NCBI RefSeq assembly: GCF_037975245.1
Contig: NC_092571.1
Span: forward strand, 3,020,501-3,084,500
Length of the DNA stretch: 64,000 nucleotides
Direction of reading: 5' to 3'
Origin: Apostichopus japonicus
Taxonomy: Eukaryota; Echinodermata; Holothuroidea; Aspidochirotida; Stichopodidae
The translations under genes were made by a program, and so were the position numbers. Below the pieces are notes generated by a model. The model was not told where the DNA came from, did no database searches, and saw nothing but the letters and a program-made list of their open reading frames with translations. Positions within the stretch are counted from its first letter, which is position 1. Every line of letters starts with the position of its first letter. Below, in pieces: positions 51,023 through 62,356 of the stretch.

Positions 51023-51421
51023 TTAAAGGCATTGAAGACTCGCCCCAAACCGCGTGCCATGCTCTGAAAAAGTTAACTATCCGTTGCTTGCAAGTGAAGT
51101 TTTCTTCTTGTTGTGACAAAATGCAGACAGTAATAAAACATGATGCCTTGTTTTCTTTTATCTAGACCTGAGATCAGGGAGTTCCATAACAACTCCCTGC
51201 TGAGATGTCCATCGCTGCTATGTACACTGTGTTATGGGTATTGACCGTAGCTGTATGTACTGACTGTACACTAGTGTCTAATTACCGACGGTAGCAAGCT
51301 GTGTGTGTATTTTCTGGGATCGATGGTGGTGTCTAACACTTCTGTTACACCTCATTCGAAACTAGGTCAGATTACCGGCGTGAGACATTTCTTTGTGCGC
51401 GAGTCTTCACACCCTTTTTAA
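51023..51421 (-). mobile_element. TTAA-flanked MITE, copy 2 (inverted)
   Basis: TTAA at 51023-51026 and 51418-51421. The left end AAGGCATTGAAGACTCGC and the right end GCGAGTCTTCACACCCTT match the other copies in reverse. It is about 50 bp longer than copy 1 because of an internal GAGATCAGGGAGTTCC...CTCCCTGCTGAG segment. It sits only 26 bp outside the TIR element ending at 50996. Confidence 0.8.
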
Positions 51422-54212
51422 GCACTTATTTTAAGCACAATTAACTACAATTATTTTAAGGACTTTTTGCAATAATCTTGTTAAGGCTCAAGTTCTGAAA
51501 AGACTATCGTTAGAACCTCCTGTCAATAATGTACCTTGTTATATTGACTAATGATATTAAAGTTTCACTTTACTTATTGGCGGAAGGGGAAAGGTCAATT
51601 ATTTTGAAAAAGTCTTATTTAGAAGCTTTTACTATCAGATTCATTACAAATATACTATTATGATATTTAGAGTCTTGATAACAAAATCTTTTGGATCAAA
51701 TGGAATTGTGATCAAATTGCAATCCTAAGTTGAGTGATGTTCGGTAGATTTGACAGACTTTACCAAATTTGGCAAAGCAGAGCTGCATGAAATTTCGCTA
51801 GAATTAGATCAGCCCCTCCTCAACCGGCATTGAAATTTTTTCTCGTTAAAGACAGACATTCACATTATGAATTGATCATTCACCTATGAATAATTCACAT
51901 TATGAATAACTCTTATGACTAATTCTTCCTTATGTTGTTCTATCCTTACAGGGGATAATATATCTGGTGTCAAATACTAAAAGCTCTGAACATTGGTCAG
52001 ATTGCTTAGACTGGTCATTTCGCCGAGATGTATGACTAACTACAGCCAATATACACTCTCAGTAATTACATCACAATTAATTAAGAATGATTAACCACAA
52101 CACTTTCCCTGCGAAACCTATTAAACCATATGTACATAATTCAGTGCAATAAGTATACATACAAATTGATCACTAAATAAAACAAACAATAACTACCCAA
52201 AAAATGGGAAGAATATTTACAACATGATAGATGAAACTTGACATGTGACTATAGAAACAAGAAGAAGAAGAAGAAGAAAAAATGTGCCATTTCTCTCTCT
52301 TCAACATAGATCTTCAAAGCTAGATCAAGGCAAAAAATTCTGAAGGCCATATAGGCCATGGTACATAGGGCATTTATGTGCTCTGTTTTCAATTTCCGTG
52401 CAACTGATCGAGGGAGGGGCTACAGTAAATTTATCACAGAATGATGAATTAGGAGTTGCTTATCACAAATTGCTTTATCCCCATGCATGGTTGTGGTTAA
52501 GCGAGAAGAAAATTCATGGAAAAGGGAGTTACATTACCATACTTAAAACCCATATACCAGTTCCACTACTACTGTTTTACTGAAGTGAGAAAGTACACTA
52601 ACACTGCAAGTTTCATGGGAGTTCACTCAATTTTTTTAATTTCAGACCTTGAATGAAATCATAAATGAATTATGACTGCTAAAATATGTTAGCTAAGTAA
52701 CCAATTGGTTAATTAGATTAATTAGTTAAAAAACATTGTTAATTAGTTAATTATCTAAATGCATTAATTATTAAAAATCCTACTAATTTATTAGCCAGTT
52801 AATTAATTAAGGCCATTTTAATCAGTTGAAAGGATTGAGTATATATGGTAGAGAACAAAAAGGAAGGAAATTTCAAATAATCTTCAAAACTTCATCCACA
52901 TCTTTGTTTGTATTTAGAGAAGTTTGACTGAGTAGGTTGTAACATGGACTTCCTTTAAATAAAGATTTTCTCAATTGCCTTGAAAGAATGCTATACCCTC
53001 CCAAACCAAATTTGACTACAACTCAAACTATGAGCACTTTGTTCATTCAAAAGTGAAATACTTTTTCAAGCCTGATGACTCAAAAGACAGATGCTTATCC
53101 ACTCTATTCGAGGTGCAAGAAGATGAGAGATACTACCTCCCCTGGACGACATGATACCATTCCTAGTTAAGTCCAAGCATTGCTAAAATAAGACCCCCTC
53201 TCATCAATTTTCCTGAAAGAATGCTTACATCCTTCCAAATACAATATTCACTATTAAATACAAAAAAAAAAAAACTACCACACTTCCGGGTTGGGACTGA
53301 TACAGCACTCCAAGTAAAATACTCAATTTTCCTGAAATACTGTATGGCCACATCATCCCAAATACAATTTTTTCTAGTAATTTACAACAACAAAAAACTT
53401 ACAATCTCTGATCATGAGCATTTCGTTCATTCGGAAAAATTAAATCCTTTCCCATCCTGATGACTGCCAAGGCTGATTGTTTACCAGACAAAGTGAAATA
53501 ATACTCAAAAGGAAATTTGCTTGTTCTCTCGTTTATTTTGTTGCTCATCTCTCTATCTCTCTCTTTTTCTCTTTCTCTTTTACTCAGTCTTTACAAGTTG
53601 TGTTTTGTCTTATACTCATTTCTCACTCAACCTTTCTCTCTGAAGAACAGTTTACAACTGACCACTGTCTCTAAAAACACACTATTCAGTAACTCAATAC
53701 AATACATGCTAATTTTACATAACAAAAACAGAATGGTTGGGCAAACAATAGATGGCATTTTGAAAGCATTTCCCTATTTTCATAACATAGCAGGTGCAAA
53801 ATTGTTAGACTACTTTACTCTCTAGAACATTCTCCCCTTCCATGAGGTACTCTACCTCAAGTATAAAAAACAAAACAAAATTAATACATTTTACTCATAC
53901 ATTAACCATCAAGAATCTTTCTTCATTACTGCAAATCTATGTACAGTAAGATATTTTTGGAGCATTTATATCACATAATATTGAACTTATATATAACACT
54001 TTCTGTCTACATTCGACACGAACACATGGAAACACTTTTAAATTAAACATGTATGCTTATATGGTATGTTCTTATACCAAAATTCACTGATACAAATGCA
54101 ATAGATCTTGGATTGTGTACAGTCTGAAGGGAATTTATAACCGCTTCTAAGTAAAATTTACTTTACCACAAAAACTTAACTTAATCTAGGATTTCCACAC
54201 GACAAATCTTTG
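51422..54212. other. Intron sequence, very AT-rich, no recognised gene
   Basis: Contains an AAG microsatellite (52259-52280), TTAATTAGTTAA-type repeats (52690-52810) and CT-rich stretches at 53540-53590. No exon was recognised. Confidence 0.5.
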
Positions 54213-54851
54213 TAATGTTTCTCAAATAAACAACTCTAATCTAGGTATGCTTATAGCTTTTACAGGAGCCACCTTCGCTTTTGAAGCTACTAGCTGCACT
54301 CTGATTCCATTTACCCCATGGTTGTTAAATAAAGCACAGCTGCATATCCATTACTCGAAGCATCACAAAACACATGCATTCTTTGGTCTGCGTTACCCTT
54401 TGGGCACAAGCATATTCCAATATCAATTTTGTCTAAATTAACTAAATTTTCCAACCACCTTCTGATTTCAGATTCTAGATCCCCTACATTAAGATCATCC
54501 AAATCAAGTTCTTTTTCCCCAATTATTTTGCATTCAAATCTTAGCTACTTCTATAATAGGCCCAATAATTCCAAGAGGGTCAAACACTGATGATAGCTTG
54601 CTTAAAACAATTTGCTTGGTTAAGGTTTCAACATTACTAACCATTACTGGCTTCTTAAGTTGAAATTTGTCTGACTCTGCATGCCAAGTCAATCCTAAGG
54701 TCTTTGTTGACGGCAACCTCTGTCTAGTTTTATCAACTGACTTAGCCCTATGTTCCTTTGGAATCCCTTCTAAAAGCGTCTTTGAGTTTGATATCCATTT
54801 CATGGGTTTCATGCCCGCTTGGCCCAGTAGAGCAACCAACTGGGTATACAA
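54213..54851 (-). pseudogene. BEL/Pao retroelement pol fragment (RT thumb to RNase H start)
   Basis: A truncated copy of an LTR-retrotransposon pol gene on the minus strand. The first frame (54534-54851) begins at LYTQLVALLGQAG and contains KWISNSKTLLEGIP, LGLTWHAESDKF and SSVFDPLGIIGPI. After a frame change the second frame (54311-54502) holds IRRWLENL and MHVFCDASSNGYAAVLYL. After another, a third stretch contains VASKAKVAP and ISIPRLEL (54213-54310). These blocks are diagnostic of BEL/Pao pol. The catalytic part of the RT, the protease, integrase and LTRs are absent here. It is a dead fragment whose 5' edge cuts into the exon at 54856-55085. Confidence 0.85.
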
Positions 54852-54855
54852 TTCT

Positions 54856-55085
54856 TATATCCTTTCCACCATTAACAATCTCACAACTCAAAAGTCTCAC
54901 TACCAGTCTTTTCCCTGTGAACTTATAAGGTTTCATTTTGACGGAATGACAGATGAAGCATTCATTCGGAAACATGTGGCGTTCCCTCCACTCTCTTGGA
55001 CCACTTGTATTGTCGGACCAGAGGGCGCGTTTCCTTGGCAGTTCGTTTTCATCTGCGTCATCATTCAGCTTGTTCACATCCGTTT
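54856..55085 (-). pseudogene. Exon 2 of zinc-binding-type gene remnant, cut by BEL fragment
   Basis: After acceptor TACTCATATAG the frame reads (E)TDVNKLNDDADENELPRKRA, then REWRERHMFPNECFICHSVK, then RLVVRLLSCEIVNGGKDIR, where BEL sequence begins. The CxxC pair (CFIC), followed by a basic stretch and a third Cys, resembles a module I recall from multi-copy, transposon-associated proteins of aquatic invertebrates. The match rests on memory. The first two bases complete the codon begun by the exon at 56176-56257, so the two splice in frame. The natural downstream part of the module is missing at the BEL junction. Confidence 0.5.
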
Positions 55086-56175
55086 CTATATGAGTAAAAT
55101 TAAAAGAAAAAATAGCTGTTAAATAATGTTTTGCAACAAGAAAGGTAAGTTTTAAAATTTTGAGCAAGGATTATTTGCCTCCACAGTTTTTGTTACTTAA
55201 GATTCAAAGCATTTTGCCCCCAACTTTCACTCCCTAATCATTAGGATCATTCAATAATCAAAAAGGAAAATAATATTTAGAGTTTAACTTTTATGTTTAA
55301 AAATTTGAAAGAAGAATAAATTGCCAATGTTCAGCAACATGCTCTAGCAAAATCTTTGAATTTCTTAAAGGCATTTAAAGTTACCTCGCAATCTTAACAC
55401 AAGTTGACAGAAAAGGTTACATTTCCAAATCCAAAATGCATATACCCTTGTAAATACTGTTTTTATTTTGTTTACCGTATTTGCCGTAACAAAAAAATTG
55501 ATCTATATATGTCTTCTTCCTATTGAGGGTCCATTCTCATAAGTCATAATGAACTAAGAAGTACATGCATACCATCAGTGTATCAGGACTACGTATATTG
55601 CTCATGTTTGAATGATGACAAGAAAATTACAACAAGAAAATTAAATTTTGCTGATAAAATATGCTCTATGTAGGCTATATGCAGTAGGCTATATGCAGTG
55701 TTTTTGATCAAACCTGTAATTTGCTTTGTCAGCCTGGTGTAACCCACAAGTTGAGACATTTGAAAGAAATATGCTGGGCAATGGTGTTGTTTACATCACA
55801 GTCAAACTGTTTACTAATAGACCTTATACTGTGTGTGAGCATATCTTTTTGGATTGAATTCGAAAAGCCAGATTTGAATAAGGGTAAAATTTACATAGGC
55901 CTAGTACTAGTAGATATTATGCCTTGCACCAGCAAGATATTTCTATCGCTATATTACCTTTGCAAAGTGGTTATATTGTGTACGTTAAAATTCGCCAAGT
56001 TTAGTCAAATTGGCTGAGCTCTACGCCGAACATACATTTCTTTTCCAAGTGGGCAATTTGGAAAAACAGTGGTAGGCCCTAGCCGCCTAGGCCTAACTAA
56101 AATTAAGGGGCTGGTTGGGAAAAAATGGATTTATACAGAATCTTACATATTTTTGACAAAAATACTAGTACATAC

Positions 56176-56257
56176 CTGCAGCGCGTTTTTCAGCGAGTCT
56201 TGCCTGCCTTTTGACTTTACTTATGTCGCAAAACCGTTTGTAACATTCAATGTGGTA
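56176..56257 (-). pseudogene. Exon 1 (visible part) of zinc-binding-type gene remnant
   Basis: The minus-strand frame YHIECYKRFCDISKVKRQAR, LAEKRAA ends at donor CTGCAG|GTATGT in phase 1, exactly matching the acceptor at 55085. The HxxCYxxF core followed by a basic helix is the partner module of the CxxC segment in exon 2. In-frame TGA codons lie directly upstream (from 56258), so either the true 5' boundary was lost by a small frameshift or the copy is a pseudogene. The intron between the two is 1.09 kb. Confidence 0.5.
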
Positions 56258-56509
56258 TCATCATATGTCTCGATGTAGTAAAACTTCCCCAACACATTAT
56301 GAAATTGTTAACGTTAGGCCGATCGCGGAATTTCTGGCTATTTCTGCCTCCTTGCAATCAAATTGTGTCCACTCCAAGGCAAATTTCTTAAATCTCTCTT
56401 ATGAATTACTTGTCAGTTCAATAAATTGTGATTTAGAGCAATCTTTAACGTGTATAGGCCCCCCTAATACAGTTTTCTCGAAGCGACTTTCGTGTAACAC
56501 CTCCACTAC

Positions 56510-56640
56510 TGAGCGCGGCCATTTTTGTTTTCGGAACAATTGTTCTGTCAATATTAACAAACGTTGTGATTGGTTGATTCGCCGAAATTTCGTGTATGCC
56601 TCAAGAATGTCCCTCGTACGACATTTCTGATTGGTAGAAA
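56510..56640 (-). promoter_or_regulatory. Promoter-like cluster (CCAAT boxes, YY1-like site)
   Basis: On the minus strand, two CCAAT boxes (ACCAATCA-type, around 56568-56573 and 56627-56634) precede an AAAAATGGCCGCGC segment (56513-56528) that resembles a YY1 core-promoter element. The local CpG content is raised. Orientation and position would suit transcription towards the exon at 56176-56257. No TATA box is apparent. Confidence 0.3.
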
Positions 56641-57134
56641 ATAGCCTCGTACAATAAAGCAAAAGGACCCGATTTCTGTTAGATTTTTACCGATTTTTAA
56701 GCATATATACCAGCATCGCAAGTGGGGACAACTGAATATCCATTCAGAATAATATTTTCATATTTATCATTCACATATTATCCCCTCCCTCTTTGAGTTG
56801 CACGGAATGAAACGAAATCAAGGGATGTACCACGGCCTAATACAGTATATGATAATACAAATGTGCAGATATTTTCCTTACACAACCAACAAACCAATAA
56901 ACATACAGATAAAGTCGACGTATGATTGTATACTGTTTACTTCACGTAAACTCAACAGTACCGTGTACCTCCTACCGTATATAATTTGTTAATTTTTTTC
57001 TTTTCTTTTTTTCATCGGTATCAACTCCAAAAAGTCACTATGACAATTCTAATCCCAAAGGATTTGCATAATTTGATTTTCTTAATGCTAACCAGTAAAG
57101 CGTCCGGAATGGCCTTCCATAATGATCACGGGAA

Positions 57135-57325
57135 GGAGTCTGTAGAGAGTAAAAGTTTAACCAGGGCAGGTGTCTCACGCACCATTGGATGCAAATGAAT
57201 TTGTTCGCTATCATCTTCATCGTTGTCCTCGTCGCTAGGGGAACGAAAACGGCGAGTACGTGGGACTGGTCTGCTAATCAGGGAGTCGTCAGTTAATATT
57301 GACCTGTCCCTGATTATTTACGGGT
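57135..57325 (-). other. Coding-like GC-rich segment
   Basis: A minus-strand frame, open for about 60 codons, reads DDSLISRPVPRTRRFRSPSD, EDNDEDDSEQIHLHP and then MVRETPALVKLLLSTDSFP before a stop. GC content and CpGs exceed the surroundings, and the Arg/Ser then acidic pattern looks protein-like. Splice sites are ambiguous (CAG at 57306-57308 without a pyrimidine tract, and a possible donor GTGCGT after HPM). It could be a 5' exon of the remnant at 54856-56257 or of another gene. Confidence 0.35.
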
Positions 57326-57895
57326 TTCAATTTAATAGTCCTGTGGGGGGGGGGGGGGGGAGTGATGTATTAAGAATCAAATAAACAAGGCATAAAACAA
57401 GATTAGGCAGCTCTTGTATCCGAGAGGGAGGGAGCTGGGAGATTAAAGCACTTCCCATGGGTATGATCAATTATCCATTTCAGTCTTATATGCTGCCTCC
57501 TATAAATATTTTATTTGCAAGAACCTTTTTAAGTCTTTATTAGAATGAACTTAGTTCAAAGTCGTGACTGTATGTTGTTGCTAGGGCAACACTATAGCAC
57601 GATGGAAGAACCAAACAGATGACAAGAGGAGGAATCTATTGTCAGTCCTCTATTATTTGGTCAAACTTGTCGGCTTTGGATAACATCAACGGGTATACCT
57701 GTACATAGGTTTAATCACAACTCTTGTTTGATTCACTGGGACCCTTGGGAGGGGGGGTCCAGGCGGATCATCTCGGTGCAAGGTCCAGAAGCGCTCAGAT
57801 TTTAAGTAAACCAAATCTCAACCCGTGCTATGCCATCCATCACCGCAATCCTCATAAGCTAAAACCTGTGTGCCCAAAACATCACAGTTTATGCT

Positions 57896-58265
57896 TTAAA
57901 GGGTGTGAAGACTCGCGCAAAAAGAAACGTCTAATGCCGGTAATTTGACCTAGTTTCGAATGAGGTGTAACAGAAGTGTTAAACACCACCATCGATCAGA
58001 AAATACACACACAGCTTGCTACCGTCAGTAATTAGACTCTAGTCTACAGTCAGTACATACAGCTGCGGTCAATACCCACAGCACAGTATACAAACGATAT
58101 AGCGATGGACATCTCAGGTCTAGCTAAAGATAACAACTAAGGTATCACGTTTCATTGCTGTCTGCATTTTGTAGCGACACAAACAAAACGTCACTTGCAA
58201 GCAACAGAAAGTTAACTTTTTCAGATGGCCGCACACGGTTTGGGGCGAGTCTTCAATGCCTTTAA
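57896..58265 (+). mobile_element. TTAA-flanked MITE, copy 3
   Basis: TTAA at 57896-57899 and 58262-58265, with TIRs AGGGTGTGAAGACTCGC and AGGCATTGAAGACTCGC. The interior aligns with copy 1 along its length (AGTTTCGAATGAGGTGTAAC, ACACACACAGCTTGCTACCG, GCAAGCAACAGAAAGTTAAC). Confidence 0.85.
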
Positions 58266-60834
58266 TACAGTTAATGATATGATCTTTCCTTTCAAAATTC
58301 CATAGTACTGTACACATGTGCTTGCAGTATATATTGTCATTTTAAGCAAGTAAGCTTTGATCGAAACCATCAGAGATTTACGGGATTTCTAGGAAATGGT
58401 ACATAACTAACAGCCACCTGGTACACCAGTGCTGTAACCTATGAACAAATTGGAATCAGGTTCCCTCATTATAATATGTCCAACATGGTGCAAGCAATCT
58501 CAATTGACAACCATATACCACCAAATGGTGTATTTCTGTACGATAATGTGCATGGCATTACAGTACTGTACCTACAGGTTTACACTGTACAGGTACTGTA
58601 CATGGCCAGCTCTACATCTTACACAAAATTTATTTTTAAACAAATTCAATGATCTGTAGGAGTAGGAGAACTTTTGGTTCTTGTCAGAAGAAGTTGTGGT
58701 TTATTGAACAGAAATAATGAAAGATGTTCATTCAAAAATGTGTTTTGTTATGTTTTCCACTGACCTAGTTGTGAGTGTGTACTTGGGGTTTGTTTCTCAA
58801 AAAAAAAAGTTGGCGTCCTCCGCCCCGGACACAAGCAATTTGAAGATTTTGCGTCCCTGGCCAAAACATTGCGTCCCGGACACAGAATCCTGCGTTCATA
58901 ACGATGCTGCACTGTCTTGTACATAGTACTTTCACGAAATGGAATTACACTGTGCACAGCAGTTCAATTAATTCTCACACTCCAGCTACTGTATACAGTG
59001 GCTGGAATTGAGAGAGGGATTTCACGTTTTTAATGTGTCCCACCAGATACGCACTCAGCAAAATATGACCTCAACCATAAATGAAGGAATTTCTTGTCTG
59101 ATATTTTCACAAAATGGACGACTCCCATATATTTGTCAGCCATGATTGTATAAAAAACCTAAAATAAAAAAAAATATAAAAAAAAGACGAAATTTTATTG
59201 TTCAATCCTATTTATTTCTTAGACAGTATAACACCATATATGGCAAAACTGTAATGGTTGTCTTTAGCCATCTTCAGCCATGGTTGGGCTTGTTCCCCCC
59301 AACCCCCCCCCCCCGACACTATGTCCGATCGTCCACGACAACCAAAGTTTCCTTTCGGATGAACAAAATCAGCTCATATGGAGGTTGTCGTATGGACAAA
59401 TACTATATAGTTGTTCACATCAAATTCAGATCGCATTGTATAGTCCTAATAGGTAAAATGGTACATAGCTACAGTATAGTATCTCCCTCCATCACTTTGG
59501 AGATAGTGAAATAAAAGCAAGACTAGTGGTATAGGCCTATCAACCTGTAAGGGAGTTTTACAGGCCCAAAGCATATATGGTGTTCCATACACCAAACATG
59601 CGCATCTCACCTACAGTGTACATATTGGTGGTTCTTTGTATCAACATTTTTGCTGCATTTTGTTGGACAATCAAATCTTCTGTCTGAACAGCCAAAGACT
59701 AAGACCTACTGTAGTAATATGGCGGACAACCATTCCACAAATCCTTAAAAAGTTGCATCGCACATAACCCGTTCCTCTAATCCTACACATCGATTATCCA
59801 GGATTTATGCTTGCAGGAAAATACAAATCTCAAAATTATAACAGCATTTTAAACCTCTCAAAAACAGGTTTATATAAATTTCCCCAATTTTAGTATTAAC
59901 TAATGTCAACACATTCCCTTTAACTAAACTTGTAAATGGGTTAATGCCTCACCCCTAGGAGCTAATCAAACACCAGTCTGAGAACAAAGCATATATATAT
60001 ACCAACACTACTTATCCCTCCAGCTACATACCTATCTAAATGGAAAACCAGAACAAATCTCTAGGCAAGAGTGTCAATAAGGCAGCCTAGGCAGGTCTAA
60101 ATTTCTTCGTGTTTTTGTTTCCAGTATTTTCATTTCTTCTTTTAGCAAACATGAAGGTGGAAAACATTATCAACTAGGCCAGAGAGAAGGCAACGTTGTT
60201 AGCCTTTCTGCCCACATAGTAAACGAACGAAGATCTACACTTTATACCCAGAAAGATCAATTTCTTGGCTGGGATGGAATTTTTTAAATGTATTCTATCA
60301 TGACCCTGTTTTTTTCAATTCATGAATGGTTGCCCTCAAATTCACTATTTGCTCTAATTGTGAGAAAATTAAATCCAAAGAAGGGTAACACATATAAAAT
60401 GGTTGAGAGGAGAGCAAGCGTGAAAATGCGGACTTCACAAATTATATTCTTCTCCTGTTGCGACCACCACGGTGCAAATGTTTATCTGGGCAGCTGTTCG
60501 GGAAAGGTCAGGTTCAAAGCTGTTTCCGAATTAAAAATGGGAAGCGTGTGCATGGGGAAAGACACGACTCAAATAATATCGTCTACCTGTAGCTACAGTG
60601 CATGTATTTAGGGTGCAGGGTAGGGAAAAAGGGGGGGAGGGGGAAGATATGTTTGGATCCAGGAGAGGGTGATGGGAGAGGTAGAAGTATATGAATGGAA
60701 TGAATTATTCTTTATAAGTCTGCACTGTATTTTATATTGGAGCTATGCAACATCAAACTAGTTACTGACTGGACAATTTCAATGACCACATCCATCAGTG
60801 CTTCCACAATTTTTATAGGTCAATGTTTTTAATC
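58266..60834. other. Intron sequence, no recognised gene
   Basis: Contains a C-run (59299-59313) and small ORFs without support. 60380-60600 is somewhat more balanced in composition but closed by stops in a coding sense. Confidence 0.45.
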
Positions 60835-60859
60835 ATAATAATAATAATGGAAGACCTTA

Positions 60860-60912
60860 TGACAGACAGACAGACATTCCAGAATACAGACAGACAGAGA
60901 AACAGACAGATA
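60860..60912. repeat. ACAG microsatellite
   Basis: Interrupted ACAG tetranucleotide repeats. Confidence 0.85.
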
Positions 60913-61410
60913 TTCAGGAAGAAAGATAGTCAGTAACATGACTCCACTCACAAAAATGCTGGGTCTACATTTTATATCAAATGCAGGTACCTTGGAAGAT
61001 TCACATAGTTTGGCCATGTTCATCTCCAGGCTTACCTATCTTATAAACGCAGTGTGTGTTGACAGCTGACATAGATCAACGTAACTTTCAAAAAGGCATT
61101 GATAAAACAAGATGGGAAAAGCATATTGAACGAGTATATACAAGCTTGTGTGGTACAATGATTACATACATCCAATTCATGCAACAACAACAAAACTGTC
61201 TGTACGGTGTATCTGGACCACTCTAAACATTTCTTCAATGTAGACCTTTTTTCGATCCCAAAAGCTAAAACTGGTATGAAAGAGAAAAAGACATATTGAC
61301 AGTAACTGATTTTCTCTCTAATACACACTTTTTAAGACAAAGACATTCGACAGATCGACAAATTTTAAATAAACAGCATGCAGCACCAGAATAGAGATTT
61401 AACAGCTTAC

Positions 61411-61560
61411 CATCACAGTAGGTGGCCACCACCTCTAACCGGTACCTGGTCTCCGACGAGTTTTCTTCTAATTTCGGTGAAATGTTCACGATATTGCCTC
61501 TAGTATTGTATAGTTTAAGAATGTCCAGAGGACCAGCCTCTGCAGCAGCTCGAAATATAT
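61411..61560 (-). CDS. Internal exon of unrecognised host gene (first seen)
   Basis: A 150-nt minus-strand exon between acceptor TTCCCTGTCCGTAG and donor GTAAGC. Two leading bases finish a codon, 49 codons follow (IFRAAAEAGPLDILKLYN, TRGNIVNISPKLEENSSE, TRYRLEVVATYCD), and one G remains, which the exon at 25607-25655 completes to glycine. The stretch is protein-like throughout, with a basic/hydrophobic start and a probable beta-rich middle. It is the 5'-most exon I can support. The upstream exon must end in phase 1 and is not evident before 64000. Family not recognised. Confidence 0.85.
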
Positions 61561-61666
61561 CTACGGACAGGGAAAAAGTGCAGAATCCATTTTAATATTA
61601 AATAGATTATATACGAAAATTGTAATCCCAAGTAAAACTTAGCGATGAATTTCGAGCAACAATACA

Positions 61667-61788
61667 TACCTGTCTCCATCTCTTATGCATCTGCACTTTT
61701 CTCTACTGGAAATATACCTGAATCTACTGGTCGGTTAGTTTACGGTAGATTATAAGGAAAAAGTGCAGATCTGTAGTGGAGACAGGTA
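61667..61788. repeat. Inverted repeat beside the host exon
   Basis: The left arm 61667-61702 (TACCTGTCTCCA...CTGCACTTTT) pairs with the right arm 61758-61788 (AAAAAGTGCAG...GGAGACAGGTA) around a 55-nt loop. The phrase GGAAAAAGTGCAG also occurs at the exon edge (61571-61583). Related GGAGACAGGTAAG phrases lie at 62416-62429 and 45291-45304. Confidence 0.7.
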
Positions 61789-62062
61789 AGCTAGGAGCAA
61801 AGCAAATATTTATTTTGGGCTGATGAATGAGGGACATAACCCTCCCCAAAACTGGTCTGTGAATCTACGAACGTCGATACTTACGGTACCCGTCTCCGGT
61901 CTTGTCATCTACTTTGCCTCATCTACTTTACCATAATTACCTACTAATTAATTAATTACCTAATTGGAAACATTTTAGCACTGCTCCCCTAATCCAACAT
62001 TTGTGACTCGCCCCAGTCAATCCTCCTACCGAAATTAACCATTTAGAAGTAATTAATGATAA

Positions 62063-62356
62063 TAATATTTGCTTCTTATATAGCACTTTATACCAGCGAT
62101 AGGTCTGAAAGCGCTTTACAGACGTTATATTACCCCTGGTCAATGATAACATGTTCCAATCCCTCCAGTCGGCAGCAGTTATATACTGCGCCCAATGACA
62201 AGTTACCTCACAGGTACTCATTTAACCCCTGGGTGGAGAGAGGCAAGTGAGATAAAGGATCTTGCACAAGGATACAACGTAATGAACTAGGCAGGAATCG
62301 AACCAGTAATCCTTGGATCACGAGTCCGACGCCTTAGCCAATTGGCCACCACGCTC
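62063..62356 (-). mobile_element. tRNA-derived SINE, copy 2
   Basis: On the minus strand the head starts GAGCGTGGTGGCC, with A box TGGCCAATTGG and a perfect B box GGTTCGATTCC (62294-62304). Next come a body with ATCCTTGTGCAAGATCC and CTCTCTCCACCCAGGGGTTA and a tail with TAAAGCGCTTTCAGACC and ATT repeats. The tRNA-like part can form an anticodon arm. Same family as 15537-15870, with the better-preserved promoter, and in sense with the host gene. Confidence 0.9.
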
